Positions 1 to 10,209 of a stretch of DNA of 64,000 nucleotides are shown in pieces (within the stretch, counting starts at the first letter, position 1; every line of letters starts with the position of its first letter). The notes below the pieces were generated by a model. That model saw only the letters and a program-made list of their open reading frames with translations, was not told the origin of the DNA and did not search any database. The stretch spans positions 1 through 64,000 of the forward strand of contig NZ_JMCC02000099.1 of assembly GCF_000737335.2 (NCBI RefSeq), read 5' to 3'. The position numbers and the translations under genes are program-made. The DNA is from Enhygromyxa salina (GTDB lineage: Bacteria > Myxococcota_A > Polyangia > Nannocystales > Nannocystaceae).

Positions 1-1314
1 TGCGGCGCTGCGCAGCGCGACGGGGCATCCCGCCGACGTCGGCGACGCCATCGCGGCGGCGACGACACCCCGAGCAGCGAGGAGCAGACGCCCGAGCCGC
101 AGCGCGTGTCGCAAGACGAGATCGTCATCGACATCGACATCGACGAGCTGAGCGCCGTGCGAACCGAGTTCGGCGAGATCGACGAGCTCGACGAGCTGAC
201 CCTCAAAGGCCGACGCCGCGCGGTCCTCGATGACCTGACCGACGAGGTCGAGGTCGAGGATCTGACCGAGCGAGACGCCGAGGATCTGACCGAGCAAGAC
301 GACGACGACGACGATGACGACGCCGCCGAGCTCGATCCGTCTGGCGAAGAGCCACTCGCTGCCGATCCAGATCCGAGCTCGGCCGCTCAGGACGACGCGC
401 CCGAGCCCGCGTCGGCGAGCGCCGACGAGGTGACCGCCACCGCTGCTTCCGCCGAAGACCAGCCGCAGGTGGACGCAGACAACGACAGCGACAGCGACAG
501 CTCGGGGGAATCCGAGGGCGACAAGAAAAAGCGCAGGCGCAGGCGCAGGCGCAAGAAGGCCCCGGTCGCGCCGCCAGAGCTGACCTGTCCGCCGCACAAG
601 GATTTCTGGGAGATCTGGGCGGGCAAGTTCTCGGCCGCCGACTTCGCCCGGGAAGAGGACAGCAAGGACGCAGAGACCGACACCGACGACGACATCCAGG
701 TCGAGACGGTTCGGCCTGCGGCGCCGTTCGCCGAGCCCGAGGTCGACGACTCGTCGGTCCCCGTGATCCAAGACGCGCCCGGGGACGATGCGCTCGTGCG
801 GGTTGGCCTCAACATCGGCCGCAAGCACGGGCACAAGGCTGCCCATGTCCGCGCGCTGCTCCGGCGCGTGACCGGGCTCCACGGCAAGGCGGTCAAGGAT
901 CTGACCGTCCGCGATCAGAACAGCTTGTTCCGCATGGACGGGCAGCACTTCGAGACCGTGGTCGCGCGGCTCGACGGCAGCGTGGTCGACTCCATCGCGT
1001 TGACCCTCGTCAAGATGACGGAGCTCGACGCGGACGCGACCCCGCTGCGGCTGCCCGACGAGCAAGCGGCGACCATGGTCGCCGCGAGCACCCTCGCCGA
1101 CGCGCTCGACTCGAGCGCCGCCGAGCCGCCCGAGCCCGCGCCCGAGCAGGCCGTCGCCCCAGCTGAACCCACGAACTCAGGGGACGCTGGGGAGACCGTG
1201 AGCGCCGACGACGCCGTCGACCGACAGCCCGAAGCGAGCGTCACCGACGTCACCGACGTCACCGACGTCACAGAGGCGCCCGAGCCGATCGCCGCTGGCC
1301 CCGAAGAAGGCTGA
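1..1314 (+). CDS. C-terminal part of a DEAD-box RNA helicase-like protein (5' end outside window)
   Basis: The frame is open from the first base of the window to the TGA at 1312, so the start lies upstream; the GTG at 106 is an internal candidate only. The visible part begins with an Arg-rich segment, followed by a long acidic, low-complexity stretch with Asp and Glu runs and a basic KKKRRRRRRRRKK patch. A compact domain follows at nt 790-1020 (VGLNIGRKHGHKAAHVR, then VRDQNSLFRMDG). That domain matches the pattern of the DbpA-type RNA-binding domain (IN-VGRKDG, then a DRFSFVEV-like strand) found at the C-terminus of DeaD/CsdA/DbpA helicases. An acidic tail with a TDV repeat (9-bp DNA repeats at about 1240-1270) ends the protein. 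The helicase core itself is not in view, so the family call is inferred from the RNA-binding domain alone. Confidence 0.65.
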   Translation, partial: CGAAQRDGASRRRRRRHRGGDDTPSSEEQTPEPQRVSQDEIVIDIDIDELSAVRTEFGEIDELDELTLKGRRRAVLDDLTDEVEVEDLTERDAEDLTEQDDDDDDDDAAELDPSGEEPLAADPDPSSAAQDDAPEPASASADEVTATAASAEDQPQVDADNDSDSDSSGESEGDKKKRRRRRRRKKAPVAPPELTCPPHKDFWEIWAGKFSAADFAREEDSKDAETDTDDDIQVETVRPAAPFAEPEVDDSSVPVIQDAPGDDALVRVGLNIGRKHGHKAAHVRALLRRVTGLHGKAVKDLTVRDQNSLFRMDGQHFETVVARLDGSVVDSIALTLVKMTELDADATPLRLPDEQAATMVAASTLADALDSSAAEPPEPAPEQAVAPAEPTNSGDAGETVSADDAVDRQPEASVTDVTDVTDVTEAPEPIAAGPEEG

Positions 1315-1369
1315 CGCCATCGCTTGGCGGGGCCCTCGGCTGAGGGCCTCGCCGCCCACGAGTCACGCG

Positions 1370-2317
1370 ATGATCCCCTACCCCTCGCCCGAGCAGCGCG
1401 AGCTCGAGCTCGTCGAGCTCGTTGCGAGGGCCAGCGCGACGATCCCCGGCACAGAGTTGATCGAGTACGGCCGCAGCGTCGAGCAGCGGCCGCTCCACGT
1501 CGTTCGCGTCCCGTCACCCGCGAGCACGGCGTCGAGCGTGGCCCCGCGCGTGCTGGTCTGCGCCAACACCCACGGACCCGAGTTCATCGGCAACCGCGTG
1601 TGCGTGGGCATGCTCGCCAAGCTGATCGACGACCCTCCCCCACCGCTGCGCCAGCTCCACGAGCGCGCCGAGCTGTGGCTCGCGCCGTGCCTCAACCCCG
1701 ACGGCTACGCCCGCACCCACGCACGCGACGGCGCCGGCACGCTCGCGCAGCTGCGTCACAACCATCGTGGCGTGGATCTCAATCGCAACTGGCCACTGCC
1801 AACCGGAGCTCGACGGCTTCCGCTACCGGGCGCCGGAAGCCCAACCCCAGGCGACGCGACCTACCGCGGCCCCTCGCCCCTGAGCGAGCCCGAGACGGCT
1901 GCGCTGGACCAGCTGCTCACGACCCAAAAATTTCACGCCAGCGCCAACCTGCACAGCTTCATGGGCACCATGTTTCCGCCGCGCGTCCGCACCCGCGCGG
2001 CGGCAATGGCCTACGCGCGCCTGTGCGCTGCGCTTCGCCAGGCTCAGCCCCACACCCGCTACCTGCGGATCGCCAGCCGCGTGTTCGACACCTTCACGGG
2101 CGAGCAAGAAGACCACCAGCACCACGCCCACGGCTGCTGGTCGATCTGCGTCGAGTGCTTCTCCGTGCGAGCCAGCCTGGCCCAGAGCTTCGGACGGCGG
2201 GTGCCCTTGTTCTGGCGGTTCAACCCCCGCGATCCACAGCCGTGGGTCGACAACGACGTCCCCGGCGTCGCGGCCTTCCTGCTCGCCACACTCGATCTCC
2301 CGCCAGCGCACCCATGA
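1370..2317 (+). CDS. M14-family zinc carboxypeptidase-like protein
   Basis: The 315-residue protein carries the M14 signature. The first zinc ligands are in ANTHGPEFIGN (H-x-x-E, near residue 67), the Asn-Arg substrate motif is in GVDLNRNW, the third ligand is in ANLHSFMG, and a candidate catalytic Glu is in SICVECFS. The family hydrolyses C-terminal amino acids or side-chain amides of peptides, including peptidoglycan peptides. No signal peptide is seen, which suggests a cytoplasmic enzyme. The ATG at 1370 starts 55 bases after the preceding gene ends. The stop codon lies inside a perfect hairpin shared with the convergent kinase gene. The substrate cannot be told from sequence. Confidence 0.8.
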   Translation: MIPYPSPEQRELELVELVARASATIPGTELIEYGRSVEQRPLHVVRVPSPASTASSVAPRVLVCANTHGPEFIGNRVCVGMLAKLIDDPPPPLRQLHERAELWLAPCLNPDGYARTHARDGAGTLAQLRHNHRGVDLNRNWPLPTGARRLPLPGAGSPTPGDATYRGPSPLSEPETAALDQLLTTQKFHASANLHSFMGTMFPPRVRTRAAAMAYARLCAALRQAQPHTRYLRIASRVFDTFTGEQEDHQHHAHGCWSICVECFSVRASLAQSFGRRVPLFWRFNPRDPQPWVDNDVPGVAAFLLATLDLPPAHP

Positions 2318-2342
2318 CCCCCACAGGCGGCTGTGGGGGTCA
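2315..2342. terminator. Bidirectional hairpin between convergent genes
   Basis: A perfect 11-bp inverted repeat (TGACCCCCACA / TGTGGGGGTCA) with a 6-base loop spans 2315-2342. It begins on the TGA stop of the carboxypeptidase gene and ends three bases before the last base of the convergent kinase gene. There is no T-run on either side, so Rho-independent termination is likely but not certain. The ACCCCCACA arm is the same sequence that opens the 3'-end repeat family at 8.2, 10.2 and 58.8 kb. Confidence 0.7.
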
Positions 2343-2345
2343 AAT

Positions 2346-4253
<1,908 letters not shown>

Positions 4254-4387
4254 GAGTCGCTCGTCAGTTCAGAGGCCGGCTCAGCCTACCGTATTTTCTG
4301 CAAGCCGGCTGTTGGGCACGTCTAGTTTCGTGGGCATCGCGGGGCACCGCAACCGGAGATCGACCTCGAGCATCCTGGAGTGAGGGG

Positions 4388-6364
4388 TCACCGGCTCGTG
4401 TGCTCGGACCCGCGCGTGCGGCCTTCGACTGGCGGACCTGCGTGGGTATTCGCCGGGTTGCTCGTGGGATCTGGGCCAACGCGCCCAGCGCGAGCGAGCG
4501 CCCGACTGCTCTCATACGAGCGCAGGCCGTGTATGGATCCCGTCACACCAGACCCCCGCGCCTCTCGCCGCTGAAGCCAGCGCATGAAGCCGATTGTGAC
4601 CAGCGCGGCGAAGATCGCCGCGCCCAATGCGACCATGACCAGCGGCAAATGACGGCTCTGCAGACCCCGACGTGACGGCTTGCCCAGCGGCTGCGTCGAC
4701 TCGGGCGTGGGCGTGCGCGACACCGCAGTGGCGGGAGCCGGACGCGGGGGCGCGACCCTGGACGGAACACCGTCACGAATGATGATGCTGGGCCGCTTGC
4801 GGGGATCTTTCGTCTCTGCAGCGTCCTCGATCTTGCCCGGCTTTGCCGAAAAGCTGCCCGTCGCCGGTCCGTCGAGTTCGGTGTCATGGGCGCGCGCGAC
4901 CGACCCCGATCCGATCATGATCGTTGCCCGCCGAACGATGTCCTGCTCGGACACGGCGGGCGCTGGCGCCTGGGGTTGGGCCCAACCGGCCTGCGCCGCG
5001 TGACCCGGCTGATCCGTGGCGGGCTCGAGATCGTTGGCCGCCGCGGTCTGGATCAAGTGCGCCGCTTCGAGCGCCGAGCTGGGTCGCTCGTCCCGGTTCT
5101 TTGCCAGCAATTTGGCGACGGCGGCCTCCAAGCTGGGGAAGTCCGCGAACCGAGGGTCGACCTCGCGCAGCCGGGGCGCGTGCTCGAACACCTGCTTGCT
5201 CATGGTCCCGCCCGGCGAGTCCGCGCTCAGCGGGACCCGCCCGGTCAGCGCCTCGAACAGCACGATCCCCAGCGCGTAGAGATCTGACCGTGCGTCGAGG
5301 TCATCGCCGCGGGCTTGCTCGGGCGACATGTACTCGGGCGTGCCGACGATCGAGCCGACAGCCGTCAACCGGACCTTGCGACGGACGACCTGCGCGATGC
5401 CGAAGTCGAGCAGCTTGACCTGCTCGGCGGCCTCTTGGCTGGGCGCGACCAAGAACACGTTGTCCGGCTTGAGGTCGCGGTGGATCACCCCGGCCCGATG
5501 CGCGGCGGCCAAGCCCCGCGCCATGTCACAGGCGATCCCGATCGCCCGCGCAGGAGCGACTGGCCCGCTCTGGGCGATCTCGCGGGCCAGGCTGCGCCCG
5601 TCGAGGAACTCCATCACACAGTAAGGGCTGCCGCCTGGGGTCGTGCCGTAGTCGATGATGTCGACCACGTTCGTGTGCTTGACGCTCGACGCGATCCGAG
5701 CCTCTTGGGCGAAGCGCTTGGCGACCTCGGGCTTTTGCGAGTAGCGGCGACGCAGCACCTTGATCGCCAGGTTGCGCCCGATCAGCAGGTGCACGGCCTT
5801 GTAGACCAAGCCCATGCCGCCCGCGCCGATCTGATGTTCGATCCGGTAGCGATCGCCAAGCACGACGCCGAGCAGGTGCTCTTCGTCGCCCGAACCGAGG
5901 CCCGGTGGCACCGGCCAGCCCTCTGTTGCCACGGCGGCGGAGCCATCTTGGGAAGCCTGCCAACCCGAGCTGCTGATCTGCGCGCTGAGCTGCACGACGC
6001 CCCCCGAAGACGGCTCGGGCGACGGAACCGCGGCGAGAGTTGCGACCGCACGCGGGCCCGACGAACCGCTGGCCGGCGCGGACGCAACACGCAGCGGCCC
6101 AGAGCCGATTCGGATCGGACCCGACCCAGCTCGGATCGGACCCGAGCCCACGCGGATCGGCCCCGACCCGGCCCGATCCGAGGCTGGCTGAACCCGATCG
6201 TCTTGGTCGTGATCAGCCGGAACCCAACGCAGCACCGAGCCGGACGCGGACGCGCCTGCCGTCGGGCCACCGGGGCTCGTGAGCTCGCCGAGCGGTGAGC
6301 CGTCCATCGGACAGAAGCTGGGCTCCCCGTCGTAGCGAGCCCCGCAATGCGGGCATACTCGCAT
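4388..6364 (-). CDS. Hanks-type Ser/Thr protein kinase with N-terminal zinc ribbon
   Basis: The 658-residue protein opens with a zinc ribbon (CPHCGARYDG then FCPMDG, residues 4-21). A tandem hexapeptide repeat of the form SGPIRxG follows at about residues 61-88; its DNA repeat at 6100-6180 could expand or contract. The kinase domain carries GAGGMGLVY near 177, HRDLKPDN near 293, DFG near 317 and GTPEYMSPEQAR. A long Pro/Thr-rich linker leads to a single transmembrane helix at about 575-595 and a short basic C-terminal tail. The catalytic motifs are intact. The protein is probably anchored in the inner membrane with its kinase in the cytoplasm. It is divergent from hutH and upstream of a second kinase on the same strand. 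Confidence 0.92.
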   Translation of the reverse strand: MRVCPHCGARYDGEPSFCPMDGSPLGELTSPGGPTAGASASGSVLRWVPADHDQDDRVQPASDRAGSGPIRVGSGPIRAGSGPIRIGSGPLRVASAPASGSSGPRAVATLAAVPSPEPSSGGVVQLSAQISSSGWQASQDGSAAVATEGWPVPPGLGSGDEEHLLGVVLGDRYRIEHQIGAGGMGLVYKAVHLLIGRNLAIKVLRRRYSQKPEVAKRFAQEARIASSVKHTNVVDIIDYGTTPGGSPYCVMEFLDGRSLAREIAQSGPVAPARAIGIACDMARGLAAAHRAGVIHRDLKPDNVFLVAPSQEAAEQVKLLDFGIAQVVRRKVRLTAVGSIVGTPEYMSPEQARGDDLDARSDLYALGIVLFEALTGRVPLSADSPGGTMSKQVFEHAPRLREVDPRFADFPSLEAAVAKLLAKNRDERPSSALEAAHLIQTAAANDLEPATDQPGHAAQAGWAQPQAPAPAVSEQDIVRRATIMIGSGSVARAHDTELDGPATGSFSAKPGKIEDAAETKDPRKRPSIIIRDGVPSRVAPPRPAPATAVSRTPTPESTQPLGKPSRRGLQSRHLPLVMVALGAAIFAALVTIGFMRWLQRREARGSGVTGSIHGLRSYESSRALARAGRVGPDPTSNPANTHAGPPVEGRTRGSEHTSR

Positions 6365-6536
6365 TCTCGACTAGCGTAGACGTCCGGGTTGCGGCGGTCA
6401 ACGCGGACTGCGACCCGGATCGCGGTTTGTATTTGGGCCGCCCGCCGCCGGACCACGTGAGCTCACTTGGTCCCGGCTCGGCTCGGAAACGACCGTCCAC
6501 GTGGGCGGCACGTGGGCGGCCGTGATATCGGACTCC

Positions 6537-8078
6537 ATGCCCGCCCAAACGGTGATCGTCGGACGCCAGATCGACATCGAAGAAGTTCGTCGAGTCGCGC
6601 GACGAGGCGCGGCCGCGACCCTCCACGAGGAGGCCGAGTCGAACCTGCTGCGCACCCGCGCCCTGCTCGAGCGCGCGCTCGCCGAGGGCGCGACGATCTA
6701 CGGCGTCAACACTGGCTTTGGGGCGCTGTCGGGCGTCAAGGTCCCACCCGCTCGGCTGCAGGATCTTCAGCGGAACCTGCTGCGCAGCCACGCAGTTGGC
6801 GTGGGTGAGCCGCTGGGCGCAGACGTGGTCCGAGCGCTGCTCATGCTGCGCGCCCACACCCTGGCGCTGGGTGCTTCGGGGGTGCGACCCCTCGTTCCTC
6901 AGCGCCTGCTCGAGCTCCTGCGCGCCGGCGTCGTGCCTGTGGTCCCCTGCCAAGGTAGCGTCGGCGCCAGCGGTGATCTCGCTCCGCTCGCCCACCTCGC
7001 GCTGCCGCTCATCGGTGAAGGTGAAGCGTGGCTCGAGGGCCAGCGGATGTCGGGCGCCGAAGCGCTGCGCAAGTGTGGGATCGAGCCGCTCGACCTGGCC
7101 GCCAAAGAGGGTCTGTCGCTCATCAACGGCACCCAGGTCACGACCGCGATCACGGCGCTGGCGCTGGCCGACGCCCGCGAGCTCGTCGAGGCCGCGGACA
7201 TCATCGGCGCCGCCAGCCTCGACGCGCTGCTTGGCACGACCGCGTGCCTCGACGCCCGGATCCACGCAGGCAAGCCCCACCCCGGCCAGATCCACAGCGC
7301 CGAGCTGATCACCCGGCTGCTCGCCGGCTCGCCGCTCAACCAGTCCCACGCCGACTGTGGGCGAGTGCAGGACGCGTACTCGATGCGCTGCATGCCGCAG
7401 GTCCATGGGTCGGTTCGGGCCGCGATCGAGTACGCCGCGACGGCCGTCGGCATCGAGCTCAACAGCTTCACGGACAACCCGCTGGTGCTGCTGCGTGATC
7501 CCAACGATCACGCCGCCGGCTTCGATGTCCTCAGCGGCGGCAACTTCCACGCCTGCAGCGTCGCGCTGCCGGCCGATCACATGACCGCTGCGCTCACCAC
7601 CCTCGCAACGATCAGCGAGCGACGCATCGATCGACTGTGCACGGCCGCCCACTCCCGCGGGCTCCCAGCGTTCTTGACCAACGACCCCGGGGTCGAGAGC
7701 GGCTTCATGATGGCGCAGGTCACCGCCGCCGCGCTGGCCAGCGAGTGCAAGTCGATGTCGTTCCCGGCCAGCACCGACACGATCCCGACCTCCGCGGGGA
7801 AGGAAGACCACGTCAGCATGGGCCCGATCGCCGCGCGCAAGCTCGCCGCCGTGGTTCGCAACCTCGCCCGGGTCTTGGCGATCGAAGCCGCGGCCACGGC
7901 CCGAGCGCTGGATCTGCGCGAGCACCCCAGCAGCCCAGCGTTGATGCGCGTACACGCGGCGATCCGCGAGCACATGGCCCCGTTCACCGGGGACCGAAGC
8001 ATGACCGCCGAGCTCGAGTCGCTCGCGGACGCGATCATCGACGGCCAGCTGCGCAAAGCGTCAGAGGCAACAGCCTGA
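6537..8078 (+). CDS. hutH: Histidine ammonia-lyase
   Basis: The product deaminates L-histidine to urocanate, the first step of histidine degradation. The Ala-Ser-Gly triad that cyclises to the MIO electrophile lies in GSVGASGDLAPLAH at residues 144-146, close to its usual place in the family. YGVNTGFG, the QDAYSMRC segment and the FTDNPL motif are also present. I chose the ATG at 6537 (513 residues, the usual family length) over the ATG at 6501, which would add 12 residues not typical of HutH. No hutU, hutI or hutG lies nearby, so the rest of the pathway must be elsewhere, or the enzyme may serve specialised metabolism. Tyr is not obvious as a substrate, and phenylalanine or tyrosine ammonia-lyase activity cannot be fully excluded. 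Confidence 0.93.
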   Translation: MPAQTVIVGRQIDIEEVRRVARRGAAATLHEEAESNLLRTRALLERALAEGATIYGVNTGFGALSGVKVPPARLQDLQRNLLRSHAVGVGEPLGADVVRALLMLRAHTLALGASGVRPLVPQRLLELLRAGVVPVVPCQGSVGASGDLAPLAHLALPLIGEGEAWLEGQRMSGAEALRKCGIEPLDLAAKEGLSLINGTQVTTAITALALADARELVEAADIIGAASLDALLGTTACLDARIHAGKPHPGQIHSAELITRLLAGSPLNQSHADCGRVQDAYSMRCMPQVHGSVRAAIEYAATAVGIELNSFTDNPLVLLRDPNDHAAGFDVLSGGNFHACSVALPADHMTAALTTLATISERRIDRLCTAAHSRGLPAFLTNDPGVESGFMMAQVTAAALASECKSMSFPASTDTIPTSAGKEDHVSMGPIAARKLAAVVRNLARVLAIEAAATARALDLREHPSSPALMRVHAAIREHMAPFTGDRSMTAELESLADAIIDGQLRKASEATA

Positions 8079-8124
8079 GCGACCAGAGTCCAAAGGTCGG
8101 AGTTTGGGTCCGGGCGTATAGCCT

Positions 8125-8253
8125 CCCGCCGAAGCCACCAAGCCCCTTCTAGGGGGCCACACATGCCCCTGCGAACAGCCAACCCCGAGGAGCGAAGCGA
8201 CCAGACGCGAAGCGGCTGCAGTCGGCGAAGTCTAAGGTCTCTGTGGGGGTCTC
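8125..8253 (-). repeat. Copy A of the 3'-end-associated repeat family
   Basis: This is one copy of a roughly 130-bp repeat also found at 10075-10209 and 58786-58900, with a divergent copy at 9961-10050. Read on the minus strand it starts ACCCCCACA, contains GACTGCAGCCGCTTCGCG and GTCGCTTCGCTCCTCGGGG, and ends with a CCCCT-loop-AGGGG hairpin. It begins about 10 bases beyond the stop of the glycosyltransferase gene and points the same way as that gene. It lies in the gap between convergent hutH and the glycosyltransferase. Two TCTCTAGAGG units sit between the repeat and the glycosyltransferase stop. Confidence 0.85.
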
Positions 8254-8262
8254 TAGAGGTCT

Positions 8263-9897
8263 CTAGAGGTTCCTGCGCTTCCACAGCTGGACCCGACCGA
8301 TCCGCACCCGCCGGTCGCGGCGGTAGTGCGCGTCCAAGAACGCGTGAAGCTGCTTGAACTCGCGGTGCGGAACGGTGGACCCCAGCACCACGTAGGCCGG
8401 GCGCGAGGCCTCCAGATCCGCGATGAGTTGCCTTGAGTACTCGGACTCGACAAACCGCAGCGGGCTCGCCGGCCGTCGCCAGGTGTCGTCGTTGGGTTGG
8501 CTCAGGATCCCCAGGGACTTGTAGATTCGGCTGCCCGACATGCGCCCGGTCAGCGGGTACACGTCCCACAGGTGCCAGCCCCACATCCAGATCCGGTCGT
8601 CGGGTTCGGTGTGGTCGAGCAGGTGCTTGGCGATCCGGCGGCCGCCCAGATCGTGGGGCTGGGCGCGATCATGACGAACGTGATCCAGCATCAGCAGCGC
8701 GCGAACCACCAACACCGAGCACAGCGCCAAGGCCAGCGAGCGCGGGACCCAGTGGGCGGTGCAGCGGCGCCCCAGCAGCCCGCAGGGCGCCGCGGCGAGC
8801 ACACACATCGGCGCGGCCACGGCCAGGAAGTAGCCCTTGTAGAACCGAAACCCGAGGCTCGCGGCGACGAGCATGGCGAGCAACCAAGCGCACACGAAGC
8901 CGAGCTCGCGCAGGCGCTGATCCGACTGCGCGCTCACGCCAGCGCGCCAGTTGGCCACGCGCTCGGCCACCCCGCGAACGCACGAGAACGCGGCGAGCAC
9001 CAACGCCAGCCCCACGAAGTGAGCCAGAGCCAACGCGCCTTCCCAGGCTGACGCCGCCAGCCCAGCCTCGCGCGCGCCCAAGTAGCGAAGCCCCCAGCGG
9101 CTCACGAAGTAGCCTTCGAACAGCGCCCTGAATTCACCCGCCGCCACGTACTGCGCGACGATCGGCAGGTGTGCGAGGCCGAACCCGAGCAGCACCCAGG
9201 CCGGATCACCCGCGCGCTCGAGCACCCTCGCCCACCCGTCGCCGCGGCTCACCTTGGCCCGCGCCAAAGACTCGCCGCCATCGCCAACGAAGGCCATGAT
9301 CAGCAGCGGCACCAACACGATCCCGTCGGGTCGTTTGCACAGCGCAGCGAAGCCCGCGAGCGCGCCCGCCAGCATCCACGCGCTGGGTCGCCAGCGCTCC
9401 GATCGGACCCGCAGCGCCTCGATCCCCGCCCAAAAACTAGCGATCTGCGGCAGGTTCGCCCAGGTCACATAGTTGGCGTCCATCGAGTCGAGGTGCGCGT
9501 CGTGGAGCGCGTACAGCCCCGCGCCCATGACCGCACCGAGTCGCCCCCAAAGTCGCCAAGCGAGCCCGGCCACGCAGGCCAGCGCCAACAGAGCCCACAA
9601 ATTCGCGGCAACCTGAAAACGCGAGATATCCCGCGCCTCAGGCCCCGCGAACCACTTGGCCAGATAAAAGCTCCCCGGCGCCTTGAGCTCCAAAGTGTCG
9701 ACATACGGCAAGCCCCCATGCTCGAGGACCATCGCGTTGTAGAGGATCCCCGCGACATCGTGCGAAGCGAACCCACCCTGGCTAAACCCCGGCTCCCGCA
9801 CCCACGCCGACCCCACCAAAACGACGATCAGCCCCACAACCGTCAGCACCGTCGCCGCGACCCCCCATCGCCCCCCCCTCTGCCCAGCTCCCGTCAC
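8263..9897 (-). CDS. Integral-membrane glycosyltransferase (GT39/ArnT-like)
   Basis: The 544-residue protein has an N-terminal helix and about ten further hydrophobic segments. After the first helix comes a periplasmic loop with the acidic FASHDVAGILYNAM motif and YVDTLELKAPGSFYL. This layout matches polyprenyl-phosphate-sugar glycosyltransferases of the PMT/ArnT type, in which a conserved Asp in the first periplasmic loop is catalytic. A soluble C-terminal domain of about 120 residues follows (RIWMWGWHLWDVYPLTGR). It probably transfers a lipid-linked sugar to a lipid or protein acceptor at the periplasmic face; donor and acceptor are not predictable. It is flanked on both sides by copies of the 3'-end repeat. 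Confidence 0.7.
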   Translation of the reverse strand: MTGAGQRGGRWGVAATVLTVVGLIVVLVGSAWVREPGFSQGGFASHDVAGILYNAMVLEHGGLPYVDTLELKAPGSFYLAKWFAGPEARDISRFQVAANLWALLALACVAGLAWRLWGRLGAVMGAGLYALHDAHLDSMDANYVTWANLPQIASFWAGIEALRVRSERWRPSAWMLAGALAGFAALCKRPDGIVLVPLLIMAFVGDGGESLARAKVSRGDGWARVLERAGDPAWVLLGFGLAHLPIVAQYVAAGEFRALFEGYFVSRWGLRYLGAREAGLAASAWEGALALAHFVGLALVLAAFSCVRGVAERVANWRAGVSAQSDQRLRELGFVCAWLLAMLVAASLGFRFYKGYFLAVAAPMCVLAAAPCGLLGRRCTAHWVPRSLALALCSVLVVRALLMLDHVRHDRAQPHDLGGRRIAKHLLDHTEPDDRIWMWGWHLWDVYPLTGRMSGSRIYKSLGILSQPNDDTWRRPASPLRFVESEYSRQLIADLEASRPAYVVLGSTVPHREFKQLHAFLDAHYRRDRRVRIGRVQLWKRRNL

Positions 9898-9914
9898 CTA
9901 CACACCCTCTCCAA

Positions 9915-10050
9915 ACCGGCTGCAGTCAAAGAGCGAAGCCCCATGTGGGGGACTAAAGCGGATGCCCGCCGAAGCCACCCGAGCCCCCTTTTAGGGGCCC
10001 AGCCAGCCCCGAGGAGCGACCGCGAGCCGACGACAGTTGGCGAAGCACAA
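9915..10050 (-). repeat. Partial and divergent copies (B) of the 3'-end repeat family
   Basis: A fragment at 9915-9953 keeps only the ACCGGCTGCAGTC and ATGTGGGGGA parts of the unit. It is followed at 9961-10050 by a divergent unit with the CCCCT-TTT-AGGGG hairpin and the AGCCCCGAGGAGCGAC segment but lacking the GACGCGAAGCGGCTGCAG core. With copy C it makes a head-to-tail array of about two and a half units filling the 310-bp gap between the glycosyltransferase start and the next gene's stop. No gene is seen in this gap. Confidence 0.75.
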
Positions 10051-10074
10051 GAGCCCACGAGAGTGTCCAACAAG

Positions 10075-10209
10075 GATGCCCGCCGAAGCCACCCGAGCCC
10101 CCTTTTAGGGGGCCACACATGCGGATGCGAACAGCCAGCCCCGAGGAGCGAAGCGACCAGACGCGAAGCGGCTGCAGTCGGCGAAGGGCGAAGGTGCATG
10201 TGGGGGTCT
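10075..10209 (-). repeat. Copy C of the 3'-end-associated repeat family
   Basis: This full-length copy reads on the minus strand from ACCCCCACATGCACC to a GCCCCCT-AAA-AGGGGGC hairpin. Its first base abuts the TAG stop of the peptidase-barrel gene (10208-10210) and it points in the same direction as that gene. The middle 60 bases are nearly identical to copies A and D. Confidence 0.85.

Noticed and set aside
6480..6520. CGTGGGCGG direct repeats upstream of hutH as an operator.
   Set aside because: Only two short GC-rich copies lie within the upstream region, with no second symmetric half, so chance is likely.
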